Source: Undaria pinnatifida (lineage: Eukaryota > Sar > Phaeophyceae > Laminariales > Alariaceae). Taken from it: a DNA stretch of 64,000 nucleotides. Below, in pieces: positions 59,501 to 61,247 of the stretch. Made by a program: the position numbers and the translations under genes. The notes below the pieces were generated by a model that worked only from the letters and a program-made list of their open reading frames with translations, made no database searches and was not told the origin of the DNA. The stretch is from positions 15,097,195 to 15,161,194 of the forward strand of contig JABAKD010000012.1 of NCBI GenBank assembly GCA_012845835.1. The letters run 5' to 3'. Numbering within the stretch: the stretch's first letter is position 1; every line of letters starts with the position of its first letter.

Positions 59501-61247
59501 CCACGCACATTTTACAAACCTAACACAACTCGGACAGACCACCATCTAGACCATCTAGATGAACTGCAGTACCAGGTACATCCTGTATCTGCCGTTATGA
59601 TATATTGTGCAGGATCTCTACACATGTACACATGGAGTACATAGTCCAACCCAGGAAACACTGTGCTAGATGATGCAGATCTCACGGCTCCCACCCGGTA
59701 AGATGAGCTACACCATACAGTTATTCCCCAAAACGATCTAGATCACCAAGTAAAGATTGGTGATCTTTTCGAAGTGGAAAAATTACGTAGTTAGATACCT
59801 CGAGGCCATCGGATAGCATGATGAGCTTAGCTTGTATTTTCCCGGGCGTAGGGGGTTGGGTGAGTTAGTTACCTGGTGTACAGATCTCCTCAGGCAAGGT
59901 CTAAAACATTGAGGTGCTGCCCTACCGTGGTACATGTTTGTCGTAAAATGTTCGCCCAGCGTCGGTCGCCGAATTCACGGTGGGAGCACGTTCGGCGTAC
60001 TAACCACCGCCGAAAATCAGCAGACACATCGTACGGAATAGGTTACTGTACTACACTACAGTGACTTCTGAGGCTCGTGACATCGAAGAGCTTTACACCT
60101 CAGCAAAAAAACATTGAAATGTCATAGGACAAAAATGAAAGTGAACCATCATAAAAACCAAATCCCATCGCCTAGAAATACCAAAAATGATCACTACCGC
60201 AAAAACCCCCCAAGAATGACATTCAAAATGACAAGAATGACATTCAAAATGACAAGAATGACACTCAGAATGACAAGAATGACATTCAGAATGACAAGAA
60301 TGACATTCAGGATGGCCACAATGTAATTCGGGCGCTTTCTGGTTAAGGGGCTCCGGCATTCAGAACAAAACATTTAGCCGAAAAGTGCCACCCCTATCGT
60401 GCTACTAGTATAAAACCTAGTACTCCGGAGTACAACACAGCGTGTCAGTAGCAACGGGTCAAGAAACTCTCTTGTCATACGGCAACGTTCTACTGCTGCT
60501 GCCTTAGCGGTTTACGAGAAAAAGAGAACACGGGACCACACTCCAAGAAAGGTCCGAAGTATTACACAAATCAGCGGGGTGTGATTCCTGTACGAACTAT
60601 TTTCTTTCATTTATTTTGAACAATATGATAAGACACCCCTCCGCCAGTCTGGACCTAAAAAAATCCTCAAGGGGCCGTTTTTTTTTGTTGTGCACAATCG
60701 GCTTTCATCGAATCTACTAACTCACGCTCACGCGCTTTCCGCTCGTCATTATTTTGTTTTCTAAGAATTACCAATCCTTCAGCGTCCGGTTATCAATCCG
60801 AAAGGGGCGGCAGAACACGGAGACCGTCGCGCTTTTCAGGTACAGCAAGCTATTCATTTTGTTCCTGACGTGTTCTTCCACTCCAGAGTGACTGGAGCCT
60901 GTACTGTCCTGTGACCACGAGCGGGGTTATGGCGATGAGTTGACGTGATAATCACCACAACAATAGCGGCAACAACAACAACGACAACAGCATCAACGGC
61001 AACAACAACAACAGCAACAACAACAACGACACAGGTTTACGCTACAGGTGCCGCCAGCCGAACACACGAAATATCTGCATAAAATCGTAGAAAGCGAGGA
61101 CGAGAAAGAAGGCACCTCCGCTGTTGTTTGACGCCAGTCCGCCCACTTGAGCAACGCGTTCTTTCGTAGCATAGCCCCCATTTGACGCGTTGCGAGCCAC
61201 GCGCCGGAATCCGCGGTGTCTCCCCCATCTCTTCGAGAGCGGGGCAT
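8416..61247 (-). CDS. ABCA-type full-length ABC transporter, 44 exons over 52.8 kb
   Basis: Known ABCA proteins move lipids or amphipathic substrates across membranes using ATP; this one's substrate is unknown. The 44 joined exons sum to 6,579 bp, divisible by three, about 2,192 residues and typical for a full-length ABCA. Approximate order: TM1 (45-62), extracellular domain 1 (65-480), TM2-6 (485-690), NBD1 (780-1010), linker (1080-1240), TM7 (1258-1276), extracellular domain 2 (1280-1510), TM8-12 (1515-1740), NBD2 (1795-2030), C-terminal tail to [13 protein letters not shown]1 has Walker [10 protein letters not shown], signature LSGGQKRK, Walker [11 protein letters not shown] and H-loop [14 protein letters not shown]2 has [35 protein letters not shown] and [20 protein letters not shown] matches the FCLGRGL region of animal ABCA proteins. 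Both ATP sites look intact. Introns reach about 4 kb; three use GC donors. Exon 1 extent is the least certain point. Confidence 0.95.
8884..9005. repeat. 12-bp minisatellite, last ABCA intron
   Basis: About ten near-perfect copies of TCTCATGGACCC. The unit is a multiple of three, so several frames stay open on both strands; these are not genes. Confidence 0.95.
9244..9350 (-). CDS. ABCA exon 43 (C-terminal region)
   Basis: It encodes [20 protein letters not shown], then [15 protein letters not shown]. The 'L..VF..FE.AK' motif is the last conserved part of ABCA NBD2. Acceptor GTCGGCTCAG, donor GTGAGATG, phase 0. Confidence 0.94.
10076..10155 (-). CDS. ABCA exon 42 (C-terminal region)
   Basis: It encodes [20 protein letters not shown] then ETFPGA, matching the C-terminal 'F..WW..E......F....FPGA' of ABCA relatives. 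Acceptor TCCTCGCAG, donor GTGCCGAA, phase 1. Confidence 0.9.
11206..11295 (-). CDS. ABCA exon 41 (C-terminal region)
   Basis: It encodes [20 protein letters not shown], then GSEGGTLPA. Acceptor ATCTGACAG, donor GTACGCTA, phase 2. Similarity to the family is modest; phase with exons 40 and 42 supports it. Confidence 0.82.
12089..12450. repeat. Two-copy tandem repeat, about 190-bp unit, ABCA intron 40
   Basis: Copies at about 12089-12265 and 12278-12450 share AGCGTGSCGGGCG, GCAATCAGACG and CAATRGCCTGTKGYGTTTCG. Non-coding. Confidence 0.7.
12533..12712 (+). repeat. Dispersed repeat family R1 (TATAGTGCCGG), copy 1
   Basis: It contains ATAGTGCCGGTTGAGT, CCCGCTATTGTGCCCGTG and CTCTATAGTGCCGGTA in the same order as a copy at 40899-41085. 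No coding frame; possibly a non-autonomous element. Confidence 0.75.
12915..13120 (+). repeat. Dispersed repeat family R1, diverged copy 2
   Basis: It shows TACCGGTTGCCCGCTATAAT, GTCGGTGAAATCG, TAGTGCCGGTGTCCGG and ACTGCCGGTA, following copy 1 directly. Confidence 0.55.
14017..14128 (+). repeat. Dispersed repeat family R2, copy 1
   Basis: It shares with 38158-38257 the run GCACGACTTAAGTC, CTAGTKACTA, TTTYCCGGAGGYGCCGACTA and CTTATNGGGTTTC. Non-coding. Short pieces with GCCGACTA motifs lie near 2700, 3100, 38400 and 62290. Confidence 0.7.
14304..14476 (-). CDS. ABCA exon 40 ([19 protein letters not shown])
   Basis: It encodes [20 protein letters not shown], the typical ABCA post-H-loop motif, and [15 protein letters not shown]. 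The frame reads into TGA just after the exon, but donor CAG|GTGATC in phase 2 joins to conserved C-terminal exons. Confidence 0.93.
14706..14756 (-). repeat. Decayed copy of ABCA exon 40 5' part
   Basis: It copies CTAGGGTCTTCACAGCACCT and the following bases of exon 40 (reading [16 protein letters not shown] in one frame), about 260 bp upstream in transcript direction. Confidence 0.82.
15036..15125 (+). other. tRNA-like or SINE-like sequence with A and B boxes
   Basis: TCTCCCAGTGGTTA resembles a pol III box A. About 45 bp on, GGGTTCGAATCCT matches box B exactly. I could not fold convincing acceptor and T stems, so this is a tRNA pseudogene or SINE head, not a functional tRNA. Confidence 0.4.
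15456..15592 (-). CDS. ABCA exon 39 (NBD2 H-loop)
   Basis: It encodes [16 protein letters not shown], then [20 protein letters not shown], with D-loop context and the H-loop His. Donor GTGAGTGT, phase 0. Confidence 0.97.
16416..16512 (-). CDS. ABCA exon 38 (NBD2 signature and Walker B)
   Basis: It encodes [20 protein letters not shown] and [10 protein letters not shown], with signature and catalytic Glu intact. Acceptor CGAAACAG, donor GTGCCAAC, phase 1. Confidence 0.97.
16683..16699 (+). repeat. Interstitial telomeric repeat (TTAGGG type)
   Basis: GTTAGGGTTAGGGTTGGG inside an ABCA intron. Similar short tracts occur at 5391-5406, 11449-11463, 20828-20851, 33517-33569 and 52226-52269. Confidence 0.8.
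17929..18045 (-). CDS. ABCA exon 37 (NBD2 helical subdomain)
   Basis: It encodes [20 protein letters not shown], then [13 protein letters not shown], the helical segment before the signature. Acceptor GCCACAG, donor GTGATGTG, phase 0. Confidence 0.95.
18916..18978 (-). CDS. ABCA exon 36 (NBD2 Q-loop)
   Basis: Twenty-one codons, [20 protein letters not shown] then T, with the Q-loop Gln in YCPQ. Acceptor GTGAGCAG, donor GTGAGCGG, phase 0. Confidence 0.96.
19708..19800 (-). repeat. Tandem copy of the exon 35 donor flank
   Basis: The block beginning at the donor (GTAATGTCCCACCTCTCGC) and reaching TTTCCCCGCTAGTTTGCGC is repeated about 53 bp away as GTACTGTCCCACCTCACAT and TTTCCCCGCTAAATTGCAC. 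Confidence 0.75.
19801..19892 (-). CDS. ABCA exon 35 (NBD2, second half of Walker A)
   Basis: It encodes [20 protein letters not shown] and [10 protein letters not shown], completing the P-loop. It follows a strong T-rich acceptor. Donor GTAATGTC, phase 0; its donor flank is copied at about 19708-19750. Confidence 0.97.
20896..20977 (-). CDS. ABCA exon 34 (NBD2, first half of Walker A)
   Basis: It encodes [20 protein letters not shown] and FLGINGA, interrupted inside Walker A (GINGA|GKST). I used acceptor GTTGCCAG; an AAG nine bases on would drop GPK. Donor GTAAGCCC, phase 1. Confidence 0.93.
21661..21678 (-). CDS. ABCA exon 33, 18-bp microexon (KKSSKV)
   Basis: Six codons between acceptor TTGCTCTAG and donor GTAAGAGC, phase 0 at both ends, bridging RTQQ and GPKVAV. 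Leaving it out would also keep frame, so it may be optional or spurious. Confidence 0.5.
21902..22131 (-). CDS. ABCA exon 32 (TM12 and NBD2 start), GC donor
   Basis: It encodes [20 protein letters not shown], an acidic stretch ([18 protein letters not shown]) and [14 protein letters not shown], the first NBD2 strand. The donor is CAG|GCGAGT, the third GC-AG intron of the gene, phase 0. Confidence 0.92.
22649..22971 (-). CDS. ABCA exon 31 (TM11 and [10 protein letters not shown] loop)
   Basis: It encodes [20 protein letters not shown], a hydrophobic helix, then [19 protein letters not shown], matching the 'FP.FCLG.GL' motif. A lumenal segment [17 protein letters not shown] follows. Donor GTGAGAAA, phase 1. 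Three tandem copies of its 5' part precede it. Confidence 0.95.
22972..23475 (-). repeat. Three tandem copies of the ABCA exon 31 5' edge
   Basis: Copies at about 23065-23150, 23231-23320 and 23398-23475 encode variants of [34 protein letters not shown] and [20 protein letters not shown], separated by similar intron-like spacers. One frame stays open from 23339 through two copies into the real exon. Confidence 0.88.
23754..23841 (-). CDS. ABCA exon 30 (TM10)
   Basis: It encodes [20 protein letters not shown] and VAPFTYCI, the 'LLYG.A..P..Y' membrane helix. Donor GTCAGACG, phase 2. Confidence 0.94.
24619..24870 (-). repeat. Dispersed repeat family R1, minus-strand copy with internal duplication
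   Basis: A unit of about 105 bp (GTCATCANATACTTTTCCTAC ... CACTACTGGTCGTT) is present twice with few differences, followed by CCCATCTGTGCCAAGC. The tail matches the minus-strand copy at 29972-30115. Confidence 0.8.
25349..25466 (-). CDS. ABCA exon 29 (TM9)
   Basis: It encodes [20 protein letters not shown], then [19 protein letters not shown], the 'QxxSGV....YWL..F..D' motif. Donor GTAAGTGA, phase 1. Confidence 0.96.
25689..25802 (-). CDS. ABCA exon 28 (TM8), GC donor
   Basis: It encodes [20 protein letters not shown] and [18 protein letters not shown], the 'F.P.S......ER..KAKH.Q' motif of ABCA. The join to IISGV needs donor CAG|GCAAGC, a GC-AG intron in phase 0. Confidence 0.95.
26173..26230 (-). 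CDS. ABCA exon 27 (short exon, NPLPRT)
   Basis: Nineteen codons, [19 protein letters not shown], matching the 'NHPLP.T' motif before TM8 in ABCA proteins. It is too small to stand out as an open frame and was found from phase and motif. Acceptor TACCTTGCAG, donor GTACAGTA, phase 0. Confidence 0.88.
27390..27740 (-). CDS. ABCA exon 26 (extracellular domain 2)
   Basis: It encodes [14 protein letters not shown] and [20 protein letters not shown], the 'YGA' and 'N.s..H..P...N..N.A' motifs of the ABCA ectodomain. A Gly/Gln-rich insertion ([18 protein letters not shown]) follows. Donor GTGGGGCG, phase 2. Confidence 0.9.
28146..28436 (-). CDS. ABCA exon 25 (extracellular domain 2)
   Basis: It opens [20 protein letters not shown], matching the 'QP.L.L....N' start of ABCA ectodomain 2, and continues [12 protein letters not shown] and [13 protein letters not shown]. 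Donor GTGAGCGT, phase 2. Confidence 0.9.
28441..28720. repeat. Tandem G-rich repeat 5' of exon 25
   Basis: The flank of the exon 25 acceptor (GGGGGTCGAAA, GGGGGCAGGG, TTGTTGC, TCATTTGACCA) is duplicated about 160 bp away. A related stretch occurs 5' of exon 23 (30430-30545). Confidence 0.75.
28961..29140 (-). repeat. SINE-like dispersed family R3, copy 1
   Basis: On the minus strand it runs from GGATGCAGCTCAC through CGCGCTTGGTCGCAC, GTTCGATCCCGGCATGG and GAGGGTCTATGGTCC to ACTACGGCCGTGCATGA. Related copies lie at 54205-54365 (-), 58165-58315 (+) and 58320-58480 (+). GTTCGATCCCGGC resembles a box B. Confidence 0.75.
29622..29847 (-). CDS. ABCA exon 24 (TM7)
   Basis: It encodes a Gly-rich stretch, then [19 protein letters not shown] and [18 protein letters not shown], the N-terminal cytoplasmic segment and first helix of the second half. 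Donor GTGAAGTT, phase 2. Confidence 0.95.
29972..30115 (-). repeat. Dispersed repeat family R1, minus-strand copy
   Basis: It contains GCCGGTTGCCCGATATAGCG, CTTGGCACGTTTGGGAA and CTGCCGGTATTTCTCTCTAC on the minus strand, ending within 10 bp of exon 23. Confidence 0.7.
30125..30410 (-). CDS. ABCA exon 23 (Ser/Gly-rich cytoplasmic linker)
   Basis: Ninety-five codons of low-complexity linker ([19 protein letters not shown], then [10 protein letters not shown]), starting [11 protein letters not shown]. The polyserine run is encoded by a CCGCTGCTGCTGCT-type microsatellite. Both boundaries are set by phase. Donor GTGAGAAG, phase 1. Confidence 0.8.
31291..31377 (-). CDS. ABCA exon 22 ([17 protein letters not shown])
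   Basis: It encodes [20 protein letters not shown] and LRVGHGSEE, the conserved '[10 protein letters not shown]' helix ending the NBD1 regulatory domain. Acceptor CCTGGCAG, donor GTAAGAAA, phase 0. Confidence 0.97.
32233..32391 (-). CDS. ABCA exon 21 (regulatory segment after NBD1)
   Basis: Fifty-three codons including [18 protein letters not shown] and [18 protein letters not shown]. This is the regulatory alpha/beta segment after NBD1 (VP.A......E..Y.LP......F..MF). Donor GTAAGACA, phase 0. Confidence 0.93.
33044..33131 (-). CDS. ABCA exon 20 ([17 protein letters not shown])
   Basis: It encodes [20 protein letters not shown] and LYGVGYTLT, the post-H-loop segment typical of ABCA (G.L.C.GSS.FLK..YG.GY). 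Donor GTGATGAG, phase 0. Confidence 0.95.
33241..33420 (+). repeat. Dispersed family R4, 3' part with CAG/CAA tail
   Basis: GATTATGGCGATGAGTTGGTG, then ACACCACATCACCAC, then an irregular (CAG/CAA)n tail of over 100 bp. The same body and tail occur at 60868-61030. Confidence 0.75.
33850..33955 (-). repeat. Dispersed family R4, minus-strand copy
   Basis: The reverse strand reads TTCTTCCACTCCAGAGTGAG, TGTCCTGTGACCACGGACTT and GACGATGAGTTCATG, then CAACAG repeats. It is inverted relative to the copy at 33241. Confidence 0.78.
33987..34127 (-). repeat. Tandem copies of the exon 19 donor flank
   Basis: Units of about 55-60 bp with GCAAGTCGTACATT, GAAGTCAGCTT and ATCATAGCTGAAGC run up to the exon 19 donor, where the last unit carries the real AG|GTGCTATGAC. 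Confidence 0.7.
34128..34242 (-). CDS. ABCA exon 19 (NBD1 H-loop)
   Basis: It encodes [20 protein letters not shown] and [17 protein letters not shown], holding the D-loop partner segment and the H-loop His. Donor GTGCTATG, phase 2. Confidence 0.96.
34901..35036 (-). CDS. ABCA exon 18 (NBD1 signature and Walker B)
   Basis: It encodes [15 protein letters not shown], signature [15 protein letters not shown] and Walker [11 protein letters not shown], keeping the catalytic Glu. Donor GTGAGCGC, phase 1. A decayed copy of its 5' half lies at 35190-35263. Confidence 0.97.
35190..35263 (-). pseudogene. Decayed copy of exon 18 5' half (signature motif)
   Basis: After a TGTCAG acceptor the copy reads [12 protein letters not shown], then [11 protein letters not shown] and a stop. 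It keeps the ABC signature but not Walker B. Confidence 0.88.
36142..36210 (-). CDS. ABCA exon 17 (NBD1 helical subdomain)
   Basis: Twenty-three codons, [20 protein letters not shown] then ARM, phase 0 at both ends. Acceptor GTATTTCAG, donor GTAAGTTC. Confidence 0.93.
36540..36895. repeat. Tandem repeat after exon 16 with a copied donor edge
   Basis: Three units of about 95-130 bp share ACTTGGAYTAG, CACCACCACGACTT and CCATTGCARCAT. At 36655-36695 a copy of the exon 16 end (minus strand LFDQFTVFQ and GTAGATGC) imitates LFDQLTVLQ and GTAACT. Confidence 0.82.
36897..36993 (-). CDS. ABCA exon 16 (NBD1 Q-loop)
   Basis: It encodes [20 protein letters not shown] and [12 protein letters not shown]. 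The Q-loop Gln is in [12 protein letters not shown]. Donor GTAACTAC, phase 0. A decayed copy of its donor edge lies at 36655-36695. Confidence 0.95.
37384..37541 (-). CDS. ABCA exon 15 (NBD1 Walker A)
   Basis: It encodes [20 protein letters not shown] and then [18 protein letters not shown], with intact Walker A Lys and Ser/Thr. Donor GTGGGTTT, phase 2. Confidence 0.97.
38158..38257 (+). repeat. Dispersed repeat family R2, copy 2
   Basis: It matches 14017-14128 (GCACGACTTAAGTC, CCGGAGGTGCCGACTA, GGCTTATAGGGTTTCC). Related GACTTAAGTC and CGACTAGT pieces continue to about 38470. Confidence 0.7.
39026..39100 (-). CDS. ABCA exon 14 (start of NBD1 region)
   Basis: Twenty-five codons, [18 protein letters not shown] to STRGLLK, matching the EPV...G...V..L.K strand that opens ABCA NBDs. 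The acceptor CATGTGAAG is weak in pyrimidines. Copies of this acceptor region follow at 39101-39240. Confidence 0.82.
39101..39240 (-). repeat. Tandem copies of the exon 14 acceptor flank
   Basis: The acceptor flank (TTTCGCTCAACCATGTGAAG|GTGG) recurs as TTTCGTTCAAGCGTGCCAAG|GTGG and GTGTGTGCCAAG|GTGG, with about 60 bp per unit. Each keeps AG|GTGG. Confidence 0.75.
40253..40409 (-). CDS. ABCA exon 13 (acidic Ser-rich linker)
   Basis: Fifty-two codons of low-complexity linker ([19 protein letters not shown] and [13 protein letters not shown]). The acceptor GTTCCAG was chosen because it alone keeps phase. Donor GTAGGG, phase 0. Confidence 0.82.
40899..41085 (+). repeat. Dispersed repeat family R1, copy
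   Basis: It follows the same order as 12533-12712: TGCCGGTTGAGTAGTGCCG, CCCGCTTTAGTACCCGTGAA, CTCTATAGTGCCGGTAATTT, GGCGCTATAGCGGG. Confidence 0.78.
41275..41381 (-). CDS. ABCA exon 12 (post-TM6 PSEFGTPR)
   Basis: It encodes [18 protein letters not shown] and [16 protein letters not shown]. The P-x-E-[FY]-G-x-P motif is where ABCA proteins leave the membrane toward NBD1. Donor GTGAAGGT, phase 2. Confidence 0.9.
41571..41670 (+). repeat. Dispersed repeat family R5, copy 1
   Basis: It shares GACAAGGCCACATGAGTGTA, GGTGACAGC, TCCTGTGRTCT and CAAATCCGCTC with 50272-50395. Non-coding. Confidence 0.7.
42272..42399 (-). CDS. ABCA exon 11 (TM6)
   Basis: It encodes [20 protein letters not shown] and [18 protein letters not shown], the classic last helix before NBD1. 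Donor GTGAAGCG, phase 0. A tandem copy lies 240 bp upstream in transcript direction. Confidence 0.95.
42545..42639 (-). pseudogene. Tandem copy of ABCA exon 11
   Basis: It has an acceptor CACGTAG and the same two-base split codon, then reads [19 protein letters not shown] and [11 protein letters not shown] with no stop. The AWYLDK end and a clear donor are missing, so inclusion would disrupt the protein. Confidence 0.85.
42777..42946 (-). CDS. ABCA exon 10 (TM5)
   Basis: It encodes [20 protein letters not shown], then a lumenal loop ending DTFAAFEG. The split codons match exon 9 and exon 11. Donor GTGCGTAT, phase 1. Confidence 0.93.
43230..43475. repeat. 21-22-bp minisatellite, ABCA intron 9
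   Basis: About eleven imperfect units of GCTCAGGTTGCACCGCRTT. Open frames through it on both strands reflect the unit. Confidence 0.9.
43722..43867 (-). CDS. ABCA exon 9 (TM3-TM4)
   Basis: It encodes [20 protein letters not shown] and [17 protein letters not shown], then STFFS. Acceptor ATGCGACTAG, donor GTATACAT, phase 2. A long array of copies of this acceptor lies immediately 5' (43868-44670). Confidence 0.92.
43868..44670 (-). repeat. Array of copies of the ABCA exon 9 acceptor
   Basis: About eight to nine units of 80-130 bp repeat the intron end GCGACTAG|TGGCTGGTGA with upstream CTCTGTCGGCATC-type sequence. The unit nearest the exon (to about 44010) also includes exon bases up to GTCCGG. 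Copies at 44519 and 44601 keep the CTAG|TGGCTGG junction. Confidence 0.88.
45598..45703 (-). CDS. ABCA exon 8 ([15 protein letters not shown])
   Basis: It encodes [19 protein letters not shown], the cytoplasmic coupling-helix motif typical of ABCA proteins, then [12 protein letters not shown]. Phase 0 donor GTGGTAAC. Confidence 0.96.
46625..46719 (-). CDS. ABCA exon 7 (TM2)
   Basis: It encodes [20 protein letters not shown] and [11 protein letters not shown], the second membrane segment with the YPVSR motif. The donor is GTAAAAGG, phase 2. Confidence 0.93.
47011..47175 (-). CDS. ABCA exon 6 (ectodomain to TM2 linker), GC donor
   Basis: Fifty-five codons, including [18 protein letters not shown] and ending VSMGFFPEQ. 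The only donor giving a clean family-like join ([12 protein letters not shown]) is CAG|GCATGT, a GC-AG intron in phase 0. Confidence 0.9.
47385..47545 (+). repeat. Dispersed family R6 (GGGTC-rich), copy 1
   Basis: AAAACTCGCGGGTTGAGTCGG, GGGCAAGGAGGT, TCACGGGTC, GGGTCCGGTCATCCTGAT. Parallel copies lie at 50900-51055 and 59070-59415. Confidence 0.8.
48444..48473. repeat. Interstitial telomeric array, (TAACCC)5
   Basis: Five perfect TAACCC units within an intron, too short and isolated to be a chromosome end. Confidence 0.95.
49471..49575 (+). repeat. Dispersed family R4, copy
   Basis: TTCTTCTACTCCAGAGTGAC, TGGCGCTTGTCTTGTGACGA, GATTATGCGAGTTAACGTGA, then CAACAACCACAACAAC. Confidence 0.8.
50272..50395 (+). 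repeat. Dispersed repeat family R5, copy 2
   Basis: GACAAGGTCACATGAGTGTA, GGTGACAGC, TTGTCCTGTGGTCTTGGGTC, CAAATCCGCTCC, parallel to 41571. Confidence 0.7.
50900..51055 (+). repeat. Dispersed family R6 (GGGTC-rich), copy 2
   Basis: AAAACTCGCGGGGCGAGTCGG, AGTAAGGAGGTGTTGG, TCACGGGTCGG, then GGGTC repeats and GGTCATCCTGGTTCGATC. Confidence 0.8.
51241..51565 (-). CDS. ABCA exon 5 (extracellular domain 1)
   Basis: It encodes [19 protein letters not shown], an acidic Asp/Glu-rich insertion, and then [17 protein letters not shown] and [17 protein letters not shown]. This is the typical ABCA ectodomain pattern of an 'AVIF' strand followed by a 'YTLRFN' strand. Donor GTGGGG, phase 0. Its acceptor edge is copied twice upstream. 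Confidence 0.92.
51600..51865 (-). repeat. Two tandem copies of the exon 5 acceptor edge
   Basis: Units of about 130 bp repeat GGGGCGCAARTCANRCA, GACAAAGACAAGGTG and GATGGTGTCACAATC. On the minus strand each recreates an acceptor next to a TGGCT start similar to exon 5 (CCAG|GTGGCTCG, CTAAG|TGGCTCG). Confidence 0.75.
52730..52910. repeat. 15-bp minisatellite (GATGATGATCACTCC/ACG)
   Basis: About a dozen units in ABCA intron 4. Open frames here are Ile/Thr or His/Arg/Ser repeats and are not credible genes. Confidence 0.9.
53684..54014 (-). CDS. ABCA exon 4 (extracellular domain 1)
   Basis: After a C-rich tract and CTCGCAG it encodes [33 protein letters not shown], a Ser/Gly-rich acidic stretch and [13 protein letters not shown], ending in phase 2 at GTGATTGG. 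The poly-Gly run (GKGGGGGGE) is low complexity. Confidence 0.88.
54015..57645. other. ABCA intron 3 (about 3.6 kb)
   Basis: It holds R3 fragments at its 5' end (54060-54365), an open frame on the + strand at 54612-55034 and a TCCATTCCATTGA tandem repeat at 56898-56941. No gene is confidently supported. Confidence 0.7.
54205..54365 (-). repeat. SINE-like family R3, copy 2
   Basis: Minus strand: GGATGCGGCTCACCCGCCAT, CACGGCGCGTCGCGTTTAG, GTCTGGTCGGCAAAAAGTCG, GCGAGGGTCTATGGTTCC, GACTACGGCGACGGATGA. Two 3' fragments lie next to it at 54060-54160. Confidence 0.75.
57646..57877 (-). CDS. ABCA exon 3 (extracellular domain 1)
   Basis: The phase 0 acceptor is CTCGTAG. It encodes [29 protein letters not shown] and [18 protein letters not shown], ending in phase 1 at GTGAGCC. 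The acceptor was picked to keep phase; a nearer CCCCAG at 57858 would shift the frame. Confidence 0.8.
58165..58480 (+). repeat. SINE-like family R3, two adjacent copies
   Basis: Both copies share GCGCTTGGTGCAAGCA, TCGTCGGTG or TGGTCGGTG, GCATTATAGRGRTGC and the 3' end. The second ends ACTACGGCCACGCATGACAA. They overlap nothing coding and lie just downstream of exon 2. Confidence 0.72.
58579..58824 (-). CDS. ABCA exon 2 (TM1 and start of extracellular domain 1)
   Basis: Eighty-two codons, phase 0 at both ends. It opens with the hydrophobic [17 protein letters not shown] and continues into a Cys-containing lumenal/extracellular segment ([25 protein letters not shown]). Donor GTGAGC. Confidence 0.92.
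58840..58990. repeat. 15-bp tandem repeat (GAGTAATGTTTAAT)
   Basis: About nine imperfect units in ABCA intron 1. Confidence 0.9.
59070..59415 (+). repeat. Dispersed family R6 with internal minisatellites, copy 3
   Basis: It begins CACGGGTCATGACTCGACCC. It carries about thirteen 11-bp units (ACATCTCGACA and ACATCTCGCTA, 59118-59250) and then a GGGTCGGGTC array (59310-59370). Confidence 0.85.
60205..60325. repeat. 18-bp tandem repeat (AAGAATGACATTCAAAATGAC)
   Basis: About six units in ABCA intron 1; the motif is partly self-complementary. Confidence 0.9.
60868..61030 (+). repeat. Dispersed family R4, most complete copy
   Basis: TTCTTCCACTCCAGAGTGAC, TGTCCTGTGACCACGAGCGG, TTATGGCGATGAGTTGACGT, then over 60 bp of (CAA/CAG/CGA)n ending about 85 bp from exon 1. 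Confidence 0.82.
61116..61247 (-). CDS. ABCA exon 1 (N-terminus)
   Basis: It encodes [15 protein letters not shown], the charged cytoplasmic segment before TM1 in ABCA proteins, ending TTAE| at donor GTGCCTTC in phase 0. I chose the Met at 61247; the Met of MGAMLRKN (61181) or an upstream in-frame Met at 61337 are alternatives. The donor is weak, but the join to VAIPALF fits. Confidence 0.75.
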
